Assembly (NCBI RefSeq): GCF_021290925.1
Contig: NZ_JAJSLX010000001.1
Location: 434,001 to 498,000, forward strand
DNA from: Sessilibacter corallicola
GTDB taxonomy: Bacteria > Pseudomonadota > Gammaproteobacteria > Pseudomonadales > Cellvibrionaceae
Direction of reading: 5' to 3'
DNA: 64,000 nucleotides
Below, piece by piece: positions 27,856 through 36,660 of the stretch. Position 1 is the stretch's first letter. Every line of letters starts with the position of its first letter. A program made the translations under genes and the position numbers. The notes under the pieces were generated by a model. That model was given only the letters and a program-made list of their open reading frames with translations. It did not search any database and was not told the DNA's origin.

Positions 27856-29514
27856 ATGTCGATACCAAAAGCCAACAACTTATTTGATAATCCGAGCGAT
27901 CAATTGCACGCGGTTGCACAGTTGCTCGCCGACGGAAATATTGATAACGCTGCGGCCTTGTGTGTACAACTCACAAAATCGTTTCCACGTTGCTCCGACG
28001 TCTGGCGATTGCTATCGTGTGTTAGTCTACAACTGACAAAACCAAAATTGGCGATAGACAGCGCGTTAAAAGCCGTCGAATTAAACCCAAAATCGGCTGC
28101 CAACTTTATTCAACTCACCAAAAGCTACTTAGCCATTCACGAATGGAAAAACGCTAAAAAAGCCATTGCTTACGCGCAGCAATTGCCTTTGAATAACGAC
28201 GCTGAACTAATTGCAGATTTGGCAAAAACAACGTTTGATACCGGTGACATCGACAAATCGTTAGAGCTTTATAACCAAGCATTAATAATTGATAACAATC
28301 ATGTCGAAACCCTTCACAACCGGGCGTTATTGTATCGATTTAAAGGCGACTTTGACCGTGCCGAACAAGACTACCAACGCTTACTGCAAATACAACCGAA
28401 TGACGTTGAATCACTGTACGAATTATCGCAATTAAAAACCTGGGATAACGATCACCCTTGGTTGGAGAGAATCAACGCAATCAACGAGAAGGCACAGTCC
28501 TGGAAGGAACGCGCGTATGTTGAATTTGCACTGGGTAAATTTCTGGAAGATCAAAAACGTTTTGACGATGCTTTTAATCATTATCACCAAGGCAATAAAA
28601 TTATTCACCATCAAAACGTACAGGTTAATAAGCAATCTCTAGAAAACGATATTACTGTTCACAAAAACCTGCCTAAGCTGTTTTCATTATTAAACGCAAA
28701 AGACACTATTCTAAAAGATATCAATCCAAAAGATATCAATGCAAAAAAATCGGGCAATGACATAAGCGGTGGCTGGAAACCGTTATTTATTCTAGGAATG
28801 CCTAGAACCGGCAGTACGTTAATAGACAGAATTTTATCCAATCACAGCAGCGTTATTAGCGGCGGCGAATTAACCAGCATGCCATTGGCTATTATGGAAA
28901 GCGTTGGTCTCAGCGCCATTAATGATCCATTCTTACTGAATCTTGATCAATTAAAACCGCCTACAGAAAAAAGCATCTCTTTTATAAAAAATCGTTACCG
29001 TCAACTGACCCAAGACAAAGCCCGCCCAGATAACAACCATAAGTTCGTTATCGACAAATTACCTTTTAATCACAAATTTATCGGCCATATTATTTCTGCA
29101 TTTCCGGATGCGAAAATCATTTACAGCCAAAGAAACCTTTCCGATACCTTAATCAGCAATTATAAAATGCTGTTTAATCACGGTTATAGCTATTCATATA
29201 ACCTAGAAAGCTTAACAGTTTATCTCAGATCATTCGCAGCCACGATGAATCAATGGCAGAAGCTGTATCCCCAAAATATACACATTCTAAATTACGAACA
29301 ATTAATTGAAAGCCCAGAAAGCACCATAACCAACGTATTGAGTTTTTGTGGTTTATCCACCGAACAACGCTGTTTTGAATTTTATAAAAATCCAACACCA
29401 AGCCATACCGCAAGCGCCAGCCAAATTCGCCAGCCCATGCACAAAAAATCGATTCAGCATTGGAAACATTATGAATCACAATTAACGGAATTCACTCAAC
29501 GATTCAAACAGTAA
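27856..29514 (+). CDS. TPR-repeat sulfotransferase
   Basis: A 552-residue fusion. Residues about 15-260 contain TPR repeats (for example ALKAVELNPKSAANFIQLTKSYL, SLELYNQALIIDNNHVETLHNRALLY). Residues about 308-545 are a sulfotransferase domain with the PAPS 5'-phosphosulfate loop FILGMPRTGSTLIDRIL at 311-327 and the 3'-phosphate segment IIYSQRNLSDTLISNY near 425. It transfers a sulfate group from PAPS to an unknown acceptor, probably a protein or peptide given the TPRs. TPR-sulfotransferases often lie next to TonB receptor genes in alphaproteobacteria and marine gammas; the meaning is unclear. No signal peptide is apparent. Confidence 0.88.
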   Translation: MSIPKANNLFDNPSDQLHAVAQLLADGNIDNAAALCVQLTKSFPRCSDVWRLLSCVSLQLTKPKLAIDSALKAVELNPKSAANFIQLTKSYLAIHEWKNAKKAIAYAQQLPLNNDAELIADLAKTTFDTGDIDKSLELYNQALIIDNNHVETLHNRALLYRFKGDFDRAEQDYQRLLQIQPNDVESLYELSQLKTWDNDHPWLERINAINEKAQSWKERAYVEFALGKFLEDQKRFDDAFNHYHQGNKIIHHQNVQVNKQSLENDITVHKNLPKLFSLLNAKDTILKDINPKDINAKKSGNDISGGWKPLFILGMPRTGSTLIDRILSNHSSVISGGELTSMPLAIMESVGLSAINDPFLLNLDQLKPPTEKSISFIKNRYRQLTQDKARPDNNHKFVIDKLPFNHKFIGHIISAFPDAKIIYSQRNLSDTLISNYKMLFNHGYSYSYNLESLTVYLRSFAATMNQWQKLYPQNIHILNYEQLIESPESTITNVLSFCGLSTEQRCFEFYKNPTPSHTASASQIRQPMHKKSIQHWKHYESQLTEFTQRFKQ

Positions 29515-29564
29515 AATTCAAACAGCAAACCGAAAGAATCACCACGCTTTATTTGAGAAAATGT

Positions 29565-30455
29565 ATGCCAACATTAAATATTTACCAATCCATGTGGGGC
29601 ATGGAATTTAATCAACCCGACAGCTTTCAGTGGCAGCTACAGGAAAAAATCAACAGGATTGCTGACTCAGGCTTTTACGGGGTAAGCTTCGATTTTCCTC
29701 ATCACAATAAGAATTTTATAGAACACGCTCAACCACTGCTTAAACAATTCGGTTTGGCTTGTGTATTTAATGTATTTGTCAGTAATTCAAACGATTTTCA
29801 AGAGCTTGTCGATTGGGCTAAAACACTGGATTGCCCACCTGAATGCATAGGGATTATCGGCCAGGTTCCACCTTGGGATGTTAACGCCATTGCCGAGCAA
29901 ACTCGGGATTGGTTAAGCATTGGCAACCGCGCTGGCTTTGCCACTTATGTAGAAGCCCACAGAAACTGCATGACCAACGATTTACTGTTTACCTTGCAAT
30001 TGATGGATCAAGTGCCGGAGCTTTCCATGGTGGCCGATTTATCCCATGTTTTGCTGAATCAAGAATGGTATTTACCCATTTCACAAGAAGCGTCTGCATT
30101 GGTATCACTCGTACTCAATCGCACACAGGTTTTTCATGGTCGTGTCGGCACACGCGAACAAGCGCAAATTGCTTTGGCTTTTCCTCAAAACCAACCCTGG
30201 TTTGAATTATTCAAAAGCTGGTGGTTAGAGGGTTTCGAAACCTGGATTCAGCAAAATACAGATTCCGAAAAAGCCTGTGCGTTTGTCTGTGAGCTCGGCC
30301 CACCGCCCTACGCGATTACCGGGCCTGACGGTTTTGAATTGAGCGACCGCTGGCAGGAAGCATTATTGCTTAAACAAACCGCTGAGAGCTTATGGCAACA
30401 AGCCATTGAAGCCGTGAATAAAAATTCAATGAAGACCAAGGACGCCGTACTGTGA
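29565..30455 (+). CDS. Xylose-isomerase-like TIM-barrel enzyme (hydroxypyruvate-isomerase type)
   Basis: A 296-residue TIM barrel of the AP-endonuclease-2/sugar isomerase superfamily. ATG 29565 is chosen over the TTG at 29553 because it has GAGAAA upstream and gives a normal N-terminus. Metal-ligand candidates are Glu in ATYVEAHRN (about 131), Asp and His in VVADLSHVL, His in VFHGRVG and Glu in VCELGPPPYAI near residue 248. Members isomerise or epimerise small hydroxy-keto acids or sugars, or cleave related metabolites. Its TGA overlaps the GTG start of the ThDP enzyme by 4 bases, so the two proteins are made together and should act in the same step sequence. Exact reaction unknown. Confidence 0.75.
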   Translation: MPTLNIYQSMWGMEFNQPDSFQWQLQEKINRIADSGFYGVSFDFPHHNKNFIEHAQPLLKQFGLACVFNVFVSNSNDFQELVDWAKTLDCPPECIGIIGQVPPWDVNAIAEQTRDWLSIGNRAGFATYVEAHRNCMTNDLLFTLQLMDQVPELSMVADLSHVLLNQEWYLPISQEASALVSLVLNRTQVFHGRVGTREQAQIALAFPQNQPWFELFKSWWLEGFETWIQQNTDSEKACAFVCELGPPPYAITGPDGFELSDRWQEALLLKQTAESLWQQAIEAVNKNSMKTKDAVL

Positions 30456-32065
30456 GCATTAAAACCTGTGGAAAGATTATTCCAGAAATTCTCGAAGGCT
30501 ACGGTACCGAGATTATTTTCGGTATTCCCGGTGTGCACAATATCGAAATGTACGGCGGCCTGCCACAAACTCACATTCAACATATAACCCCTCGTCACGA
30601 ACAAGGTGCGGGATTTATGGCCGATGGTTACGCCCGTGCCTCTGGCAAGCCGGGGGTGTGTTTTATTATCACCGGCCCCGGCATGACCAATATCGCAACC
30701 GCAATGGCGCAAGCGATGCAGGATTCTATTCCCCTATTGGTGATTTCATCGGTAAACAGCAACCATCAGCTGGCATTGGGTGAAGGTCGCCTCCATGAAT
30801 TGCCGGATCAATTAGCGTTAACCTCGCAGGTTTCGGTGTACAACCACCGCTTAACCGACGTTAATAATTTACCCAAAGTAATCGCCCGTGCTTTTTCCAT
30901 ATTTACCAGCCAACGCCCCGGTCCGGTGCACATCGAAATTCCGCTGGATGTGCTTAAGCAAGACGCATCGCATATTGATACCACACCGTGGCCACTACCC
31001 GATTCTCCCACGGCATCGATCACCGCAATTAAACCTGCCGTTGAATTGTTATCGAGCGCACAACGACCGCTCATGATTATTGGTGGCGGTGCGGTTGGTG
31101 CCGCTGAGCCCATTGTTCAGGTTGCCGAATATTTTAATATTCCCGTTCTTAACACCAATAACGGTAAAGGTATTGTGCCTAGCTCGCATCCGTTACAGGT
31201 CGGTGCAACGCCGTCTCTAGAGTGTTTAAGAGAAGAGCTGGAAAATCAAGCCGATGTTATTTTGGCGATTGGCACCGAATTTTCTGAGACCGACTACGAC
31301 TTTTTCTTTTTGGGTGATTTAAACATTAACGGAAAAGTAGTTCGAATAGATATCGACATGAGTCAGTTATTCAGCAACGTAAAACCGGACATTCCTTTGT
31401 TGGGTGACGCCAATAAAATTATGCAGTTAATTGCGACTGAAATCAGCCAGTACTCAACTCCCCAAACACCCAACAATCAACGTGCGGCGCAATTAAAAAG
31501 CTCAGCGATTACTCATCGCGATAAAAATTACCAAGCATTTTTCGACACAATTACTGCTACGGTTCCCGAAGCCATTATTGTGGGCGACTCCACTCAGCCG
31601 ACGTATTTCGCCCAAGCATTTTATGAATGTGAAAAACCACGACGGTATTTTCATTCGGCAACCGGTTTTGGCACATTGGGTTACGCCTTTCCCGCAACCG
31701 TTGGCGCTAAGCTCGCGCAACCGAATTTACCCGTGATTGGTTTGATTGGTGATGGCGGCGGCCAATTTACGGTCAATGAACTTGCCAGCGCCGTGGGTAT
31801 TAATGCAGATATCACATTCATTGTTTGGAACAACAGCGGCTACGGCGAAATAAAACGCTTTATGAACGAGCAGGATATTCCCGCCATTGGCGTTGATATT
31901 TACACCCCAAGCTACGCCAATCTTGCTCGTGAATACGGTTTTCAATCGTGGCTGGTTGAATCCATGAGTGATTTTTCTGAAAAGCTGGCATTGGCCATCG
32001 AACACCGAGGTCCGAGTCTGATTGAAATTAAAGAATCAGGCGTTGTTTCGAACTTTCCGTTTTAA
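30452..32065 (+). CDS. Thiamin-diphosphate enzyme, AruI-like 2-oxoacid decarboxylase
   Basis: A 537-residue protein with the full acetolactate-synthase-type architecture: N-terminal Pyr domain with catalytic Glu50 in RHEQGAGFMADGYA, a central domain, and the C-terminal PP domain with GDGGGQFTVNEL and the metal ligand in IVWNNSGYGE. It resembles AruI, the 5-guanidino-2-oxopentanoate decarboxylase of arginine breakdown, in the N-terminal block through SIPLLVISSVN. Glyoxylate carboligase, which might be expected beside a hydroxypyruvate-isomerase-like gene, lacks that glutamate, so I reject it. The start is GTG 30452, overlapping the upstream gene. A guanidino-modifying enzyme encoded 8 kb away strengthens the AruI idea. 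Assignment to the superfamily is firm; the substrate is inferred. Confidence 0.82.
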   Translation: MSIKTCGKIIPEILEGYGTEIIFGIPGVHNIEMYGGLPQTHIQHITPRHEQGAGFMADGYARASGKPGVCFIITGPGMTNIATAMAQAMQDSIPLLVISSVNSNHQLALGEGRLHELPDQLALTSQVSVYNHRLTDVNNLPKVIARAFSIFTSQRPGPVHIEIPLDVLKQDASHIDTTPWPLPDSPTASITAIKPAVELLSSAQRPLMIIGGGAVGAAEPIVQVAEYFNIPVLNTNNGKGIVPSSHPLQVGATPSLECLREELENQADVILAIGTEFSETDYDFFFLGDLNINGKVVRIDIDMSQLFSNVKPDIPLLGDANKIMQLIATEISQYSTPQTPNNQRAAQLKSSAITHRDKNYQAFFDTITATVPEAIIVGDSTQPTYFAQAFYECEKPRRYFHSATGFGTLGYAFPATVGAKLAQPNLPVIGLIGDGGGQFTVNELASAVGINADITFIVWNNSGYGEIKRFMNEQDIPAIGVDIYTPSYANLAREYGFQSWLVESMSDFSEKLALAIEHRGPSLIEIKESGVVSNFPF

Positions 32066-32084
32066 AGGTTAAACCATAACGACT

Positions 32085-33050
32085 ATGAACGCTTTTTTAA
32101 CACGCCCAACCTTTAACACACCGAAATTGCAGCAAATGCTTGCCGATGCTGGAATTGAATTAGAAGTTAGAGACAGCCCAGACGTTTGCCCAAAAAGTTT
32201 ATTGTTCAAAAAAGCATTGCAAGTCGATGCATTACTAACGCACACCGAAGACACCATCGATCGAGGGTTACTAGAAACAGCCAAAAATTCTGGCCGTTTA
32301 AAGGTTGTCTCCAACATGGGTATTGGCTTTTCAAACATCGATATTGAAACCGCGAAAAAACTCAACATTGCGGTTACCAATACGCCAACCGAAGAAGCCT
32401 TTGAAGCCACCGCCGAGGCCACGGTTGCCTTATTAGTGTCGATCGCCCGAAGAATTCCCGCATTGCACATGGAGCGCAAATCATTAACCGAAGACCCAGC
32501 ACCTTCGTTTTCAAGGCCAACGGCTGTATCGGTAAGAAACAAAGTCACCGGTATTGTGGGCATGGGTCGCATTGGTTCGCGGGTGGCAAAAACCATGCAT
32601 CATGGATTTAACAATCAAATCATTTACTACGACATTGCCAATAAACCCGAACTGGACCGCGACATTCATTCGAAATTAGTCAAGCTCGACTACCTGATGG
32701 CACACAGTGATTTTATTTGTGTGAACATGCCGCTAAATAAGCACACCAAAAACTTGGTCAACGCAGACATGATTGCGCTTATGCACAACAAGGCAACGTT
32801 TATTAATACTGCACGGGCGGGATTAGTCGACGAACAAGCTCTGATTGATCGTTTAAATTCCGGCAGCTTACACGGCGCAGGTTTAGACGTTTACAGCTCA
32901 GCGGTAAACACCATCGCGGAAAGCAACATTGCGTTGACTTCGCACTTCGCCAACTTTGAAGATCAAGCGTACAACGCCATGACAGATTTAGTGGCGAATA
33001 ATGTTATTTCGACACTAAAAAACAATACGCCGATTACACCCGTTTATTAA
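32085..33050 (+). CDS. D-isomer-specific 2-hydroxyacid dehydrogenase
   Basis: A 321-residue NAD(P)-dependent reductase related to glyoxylate/hydroxypyruvate reductases. The nucleotide-binding motif GIVGMGRIGSRVAK is near residue 150. The catalytic Arg and Glu are in NTARAGLVDEQAL (about 240-265), and the catalytic His is probably in the SHFAN segment near 289. It starts 19 bases after the ThDP gene and is therefore in the same transcript. It may reduce the aldehyde or keto acid product of that enzyme, or oxidise a hydroxyacid feed. A hairpin with a T-tract follows. Confidence 0.88.
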   Translation: MNAFLTRPTFNTPKLQQMLADAGIELEVRDSPDVCPKSLLFKKALQVDALLTHTEDTIDRGLLETAKNSGRLKVVSNMGIGFSNIDIETAKKLNIAVTNTPTEEAFEATAEATVALLVSIARRIPALHMERKSLTEDPAPSFSRPTAVSVRNKVTGIVGMGRIGSRVAKTMHHGFNNQIIYYDIANKPELDRDIHSKLVKLDYLMAHSDFICVNMPLNKHTKNLVNADMIALMHNKATFINTARAGLVDEQALIDRLNSGSLHGAGLDVYSSAVNTIAESNIALTSHFANFEDQAYNAMTDLVANNVISTLKNNTPITPVY

Positions 33051-33055
33051 AACTC

Positions 33056-33093
33056 AGTATCTAGGGCCTATGGTACCTAAATGATACTTTTTT
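33056..33093 (+). terminator. Imperfect terminator between dehydrogenase and transporter genes
   Basis: AGTATC and TAGG (33056-33065) pair with CCTA (33076-33079) and GATACT (33083-33088) around a 3-nt bulge, followed by six T. Likely partial termination inside the gene cluster. Confidence 0.55.
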
Positions 33094-33106
33094 AAATCAA
33101 TTATTT

Positions 33107-34513
33107 ATGCCGAATAATATCGATATGACAAGCACAGCGAACTTACCAGTAGATGAAAGCTCAGGCAAAAATTCTGATCCAACACAGTTTACGCTGTTAA
33201 AACTGATTGGTTGTTCGCTGTTTGGAATCCTGTTTTTTCTGGTTCCCATTTATCAAGACGGTAAATGGACCATAATGATGGGTATTCTTTCTGATGGCAT
33301 TAAAGGTTTTATTGGCAACAATATGGCATTTTTTACTTTGCCATTGTTTATTGTCAGTTCGATTATTTCGTTGGTTTATTATTTACTGCCACAGGCAATA
33401 TCGAAACAGTTACCCTTCTCCAAACATCTTGTGGCTTCCCATTGGTTTTGGGTATTGTTATCCACGGTTGGTGGCATTGTTTCGGTAATGTTGCTGTTTA
33501 ACGTCGGCCCACAATGGGTTTTAGAAAAACAAACCGGCGTTACGGCGTATATTGATGTTGCCGGAGCCATATTTGTAGTTATTGGCTTGGGGTGTTTGTT
33601 TCTTCCTTTTTTAACCGATTATGGCTTGCTGGACTTTGTCGGCACGCTGATGCGTCCGGTGTATAAACGCCTATTTGGTCTTCCGGGAAGGTCTGTTGTT
33701 GATACGTTGGCTTCTTGGATTGGTGCTTCTAGCATTGCGGTCATCATGACATCCAAACAATACGAACGCGGTTATTACACGGCAAAAGAATCCGCTACTA
33801 TCGCAACCAATTTTTCCGTTATTTCACTGCCATTTGTATTGTTAACTTCACAAGTTGCCGGGCTAGAAGGCTACTTCTTTCAACTCTACGGCAGTATGGC
33901 CCTCATCTGCATTACTTGCGCGATTGTTGTTCCTAAGTTACCACCATTAAAAAATGTGCCCAATCACTACTATTCATCGGTTGGTAAACGAGTTTCAGAA
34001 ATTGCAGAACATGGGCACTCTCCGCTTTCTTGGGCGTGTAAACAATCGTTTGCGACCGCATCAAAATCGCCCAACCCGTTAGTATCGCTAAAAAATGGTT
34101 TTGGCACCATGTGCGATCTTTTTATCATGATGATGCCTGCCGCCATGACCATCGAATTTTTAGCGCTGGTGCTGTACTACCATACCAGCTTATTTCAGAT
34201 TATCTCTTACCCGTTTATTCATGTGTTGGATCTGCTACAAATACCCGATGCAGAAACGGCCGCACCGGGCGTGGTCATTGGTTTACTCGATCAATTTGTA
34301 CCCGCGATCATTGCCGGCACTCAGCAATCAGAAATTACGCGTTTTATTTTGGCAGGATTATCCATTACCCAACTCATTTTCTTTGCCGAATCTGCCCTAT
34401 TAATTATGCGATCAAAAATACCGTTAACGATTACTCATTTAATTGCGATATTTTTTATCCGCACTGCAATAGCCCTACCGATATTGGCGTTGATTGCGCA
34501 CTGGATTTTTTAA
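33107..34513 (+). CDS. YjiH-family membrane transporter
   Basis: A 468-residue polytopic protein with about 10-11 hydrophobic segments, the first near residue 32 (LIGCSLFGILFFLVPIY). It has the nucleoside-recognition (Gate) fold typical of the YjiH family, with repeated half-structures around LPFLTDYGLLDFVG and VVIGLLDQFVPAIIAG. The substrate of the family is not settled. In this setting, after catabolic enzymes and before a Rieske oxygenase, it probably imports or exports a compound of the pathway across the inner membrane. Confidence 0.78.
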   Translation: MPNNIDMTSTANLPVDESSGKNSDPTQFTLLKLIGCSLFGILFFLVPIYQDGKWTIMMGILSDGIKGFIGNNMAFFTLPLFIVSSIISLVYYLLPQAISKQLPFSKHLVASHWFWVLLSTVGGIVSVMLLFNVGPQWVLEKQTGVTAYIDVAGAIFVVIGLGCLFLPFLTDYGLLDFVGTLMRPVYKRLFGLPGRSVVDTLASWIGASSIAVIMTSKQYERGYYTAKESATIATNFSVISLPFVLLTSQVAGLEGYFFQLYGSMALICITCAIVVPKLPPLKNVPNHYYSSVGKRVSEIAEHGHSPLSWACKQSFATASKSPNPLVSLKNGFGTMCDLFIMMMPAAMTIEFLALVLYYHTSLFQIISYPFIHVLDLLQIPDAETAAPGVVIGLLDQFVPAIIAGTQQSEITRFILAGLSITQLIFFAESALLIMRSKIPLTITHLIAIFFIRTAIALPILALIAHWIF

Positions 34514-34592
34514 TCACTGAAAATTTAAATAAATTTAGCGATTATTATTAACTGCATTAATGGTTCGCTATTTTTTGTGTTAGGAGAAAGAC

Positions 34593-35726
34593 ATGAAAAT
34601 CGACGTCACGCACATTGACAGCGAAGACACTCAAATTCACGGATTGCCTTCTGCGGTATTTAAAGATTCAGAAATCTTTCAGCAAGAATCCGAAACAATT
34701 TTAAGAAAAGGTTGGGTCAGCATTGCCAGCGCTCAGCAGTTAGAAAATGTCGGTGATATTTTACCCGTTCGTATGGGTGATGCCAGCCTAATTGCCATTC
34801 GCAGTGAAGACCAAAAAATCAGCGTATTCCACAACGTTTGTCGCCACAAAGCTGCACCTATTATCGACAAACCTTGCCGTGTTCGCACGCTTTCGTGCCC
34901 GTATCACCGTTGGGCTTATAAACTGGATGGCAGCCTTCGTTCAGCACCAAAGTTTTTCGGCAATTCGGACCGAGAATTAACCGAAGAAGAAAAATCCGAC
35001 AAAGGCTTAATTGAAGTTCGATCTGTGGTTTGGTGGGACACCATTTTTGTGAACATTTCTGGTGATGCCGAACCCTTTGAAGATTTTATCAAACCATTGG
35101 ATCAAATACTGGAAGGCTACGACTCTAACGATTTACACAGAATCAGTTCTACAGAATACGAATCTAAATCCAACTGGAAACTCGCCGTTGATAACTTTTT
35201 AGATGGCTACCACGTACCGTTTGTGCATTCTCAAGCCGTACGATTAAATTCGGTGATGAATCAGGAAGATTTATTTTTATCCGACAATATTATCGGTTTA
35301 AAACTGCCCTCTGGCGCGTCAGATAAACCTGCAAAAACCGACAAACCACTGCCCACGTTTAAGCACTTAAACAAAGACAATATTGGCACCCAACAGTGGT
35401 TTGGTATTTTCCCAAATACCTTACTGTTTGTTGACCCGGTTTGGGTACAATTGATTATCGTGCGACCAGAAGCCTACGATTTTTACACAGAAACACTCAC
35501 CATTTACGCAGCCAATCCAGACACCATGTCGCCAGAATACGACAAACAGCGAGAAACACTAAGCAACGTGTTAAATCACGTTAACGAACAAGACATCGAA
35601 CTGCTCGATAAACTGCAAATCACCCGCACGTCTCCCGAAGCGGACAAAGGCATATTGGTACAAGCGTGGGATCAGGTAAATGTAAGATTTCACCAAATTT
35701 GGTTGGAGAAAATGAAACAGCAATAA
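34593..35726 (+). CDS. Rieske aromatic-ring-hydroxylating / amine-demethylating oxygenase, alpha subunit
   Basis: A 377-residue Rieske non-haem iron oxygenase. The [2Fe-2S] ligands are C83-x-H85 and C102-xx-H105 (CRHKAAP and CPYHRW). The mononuclear iron site is in LAVDNFLDGYHVPFVH: His207 and His212, with an Asp further on. The shape, length and N-terminus are closest to the choline, betaine, carnitine and stachydrine monooxygenase branch, which removes N-methyl groups or cleaves C-N bonds, rather than to aromatic dioxygenases. No reductase gene is in the window, so electrons must come from an unlinked one. A ribosome binding site TTAGGAGAAAGAC precedes the ATG at 34593. Confidence 0.88.
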   Translation: MKIDVTHIDSEDTQIHGLPSAVFKDSEIFQQESETILRKGWVSIASAQQLENVGDILPVRMGDASLIAIRSEDQKISVFHNVCRHKAAPIIDKPCRVRTLSCPYHRWAYKLDGSLRSAPKFFGNSDRELTEEEKSDKGLIEVRSVVWWDTIFVNISGDAEPFEDFIKPLDQILEGYDSNDLHRISSTEYESKSNWKLAVDNFLDGYHVPFVHSQAVRLNSVMNQEDLFLSDNIIGLKLPSGASDKPAKTDKPLPTFKHLNKDNIGTQQWFGIFPNTLLFVDPVWVQLIIVRPEAYDFYTETLTIYAANPDTMSPEYDKQRETLSNVLNHVNEQDIELLDKLQITRTSPEADKGILVQAWDQVNVRFHQIWLEKMKQQ

Positions 35727-35800
35727 TTTCAAAACGATTATTTTAAATAAATAACGTCGAAAAACAGCTTTCCGCGAAAACTGATATCAGGGACGATTTT

Positions 35801-36418
35801 TTAATTTTCGCTAAGCTTATCAATTTGCCCCGATAAATTACGTCGCGCTTGTACTTCATACAACTCATAAAATCGATCCGTCTGATAGATTCTAGAACGC
35901 TCTAGAAAATTCTTAAGAATTGACTCTCTGGCATGCCGATACTGCACTTCTGGAACCCAGGAATATTCCTTGCGAATAGATTCATCATAAGCATGAAACA
36001 CGGCGCTCGGTTGCCCTAGAATCGCTAAATCAATATCCAGCAGCAATTCGGTATCGGGATCATGAGCAATATGGGATTTGGTTGCCAAAATCATAGCTTC
36101 AATGGCAGCCACACAATTCGGCGCCACCCCCAAGCTTGATAAGGTTGTTACTGCAAGTGCCGCGCTCTGTTCTTCGTTATCGGATTTAAGAGAATTATAA
36201 ATCGCATCGTGAAACCAAATGGCCACTTCAATTTCATTCGCTTTTTTGGCAAGATCACGATGAGTATCCAGCGCTTTCAAACACTCTTCTACGTGAGTTT
36301 GAGAATGATAAAAACGCGAAGGCTCGTTATAAAGATGTTTGAGTTGATCAAAAAGATCAACAGAAGGTGCCGCACCAATGGCAGCTAAGGCGTTATCGAG
36401 TCTGGTTTGAGTGAACAT
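35801..36418 (-). CDS. Predicted HD-superfamily metal-dependent phosphohydrolase
   Basis: A 205-residue protein of the COG4339 type. The HD signature is WFHDAIYN near residue 70, preceded by HSQTHVEECL and followed by LDIDLAILGQ, then a conserved C-terminal block IRKEYSWVPEVQYRHARESILKNFL. Such proteins are small cytoplasmic hydrolases of unknown substrate, common in proteobacteria. It follows the toxin-immunity pair on the same strand by 14 bases, which may only reflect a chance insertion beside it. Confidence 0.82.
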   Translation of the reverse strand: MFTQTRLDNALAAIGAAPSVDLFDQLKHLYNEPSRFYHSQTHVEECLKALDTHRDLAKKANEIEVAIWFHDAIYNSLKSDNEEQSAALAVTTLSSLGVAPNCVAAIEAMILATKSHIAHDPDTELLLDIDLAILGQPSAVFHAYDESIRKEYSWVPEVQYRHARESILKNFLERSRIYQTDRFYELYEVQARRNLSGQIDKLSEN

Positions 36419-36432
36419 AAAAACCGGATTAT

Positions 36433-36660
36433 TTAGCGATTAATCAGTTCGTCATAACTGGGATAATTAGATCCTTCTTCCCAGAGCGATTTATACAGCT
36501 GTTCAAATTTAGCCGCTGTAGCACCATAAACCACCGAAAGTTCTGACGCATCATCTGACTCCTGCTGATTGCCCTGCTCTATATCCTGATGAATACGGTC
36601 TAATTCTTTCTCTAGAAGAGGTATCACTACACATAGATCAGAAAGGGTTAATGAACTCAC
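36433..36660 (-). CDS. tsi2: Tsi2-like immunity/antitoxin protein
   Basis: A 75-residue acidic, all-helical protein. Recalled Pseudomonas Tsi2 is 77 residues and shows the same order of elements: a helix with ELDxxxQ-type pattern (KELDRIHQDIEQ), an acidic turn, a helix SELSVVYGATAAKFEQLYKSL and the ending YPSYDELI, matching YDRLI. The start is GTG 36660, which shares its G with the TAG stop of the toxin gene, so the pair is translationally coupled. It should bind and neutralise the toxin upstream. Similarity was judged by eye from memory, not by search. Confidence 0.72.
   Translation of the reverse strand: MSSLTLSDLCVVIPLLEKELDRIHQDIEQGNQQESDDASELSVVYGATAAKFEQLYKSLWEEGSNYPSYDELINR

Noticed and set aside
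30452-32065. Glyoxylate carboligase
   Set aside because: The conserved catalytic Glu is present (RHEQGAG), which Gcl lacks; the protein resembles AruI-type decarboxylases.
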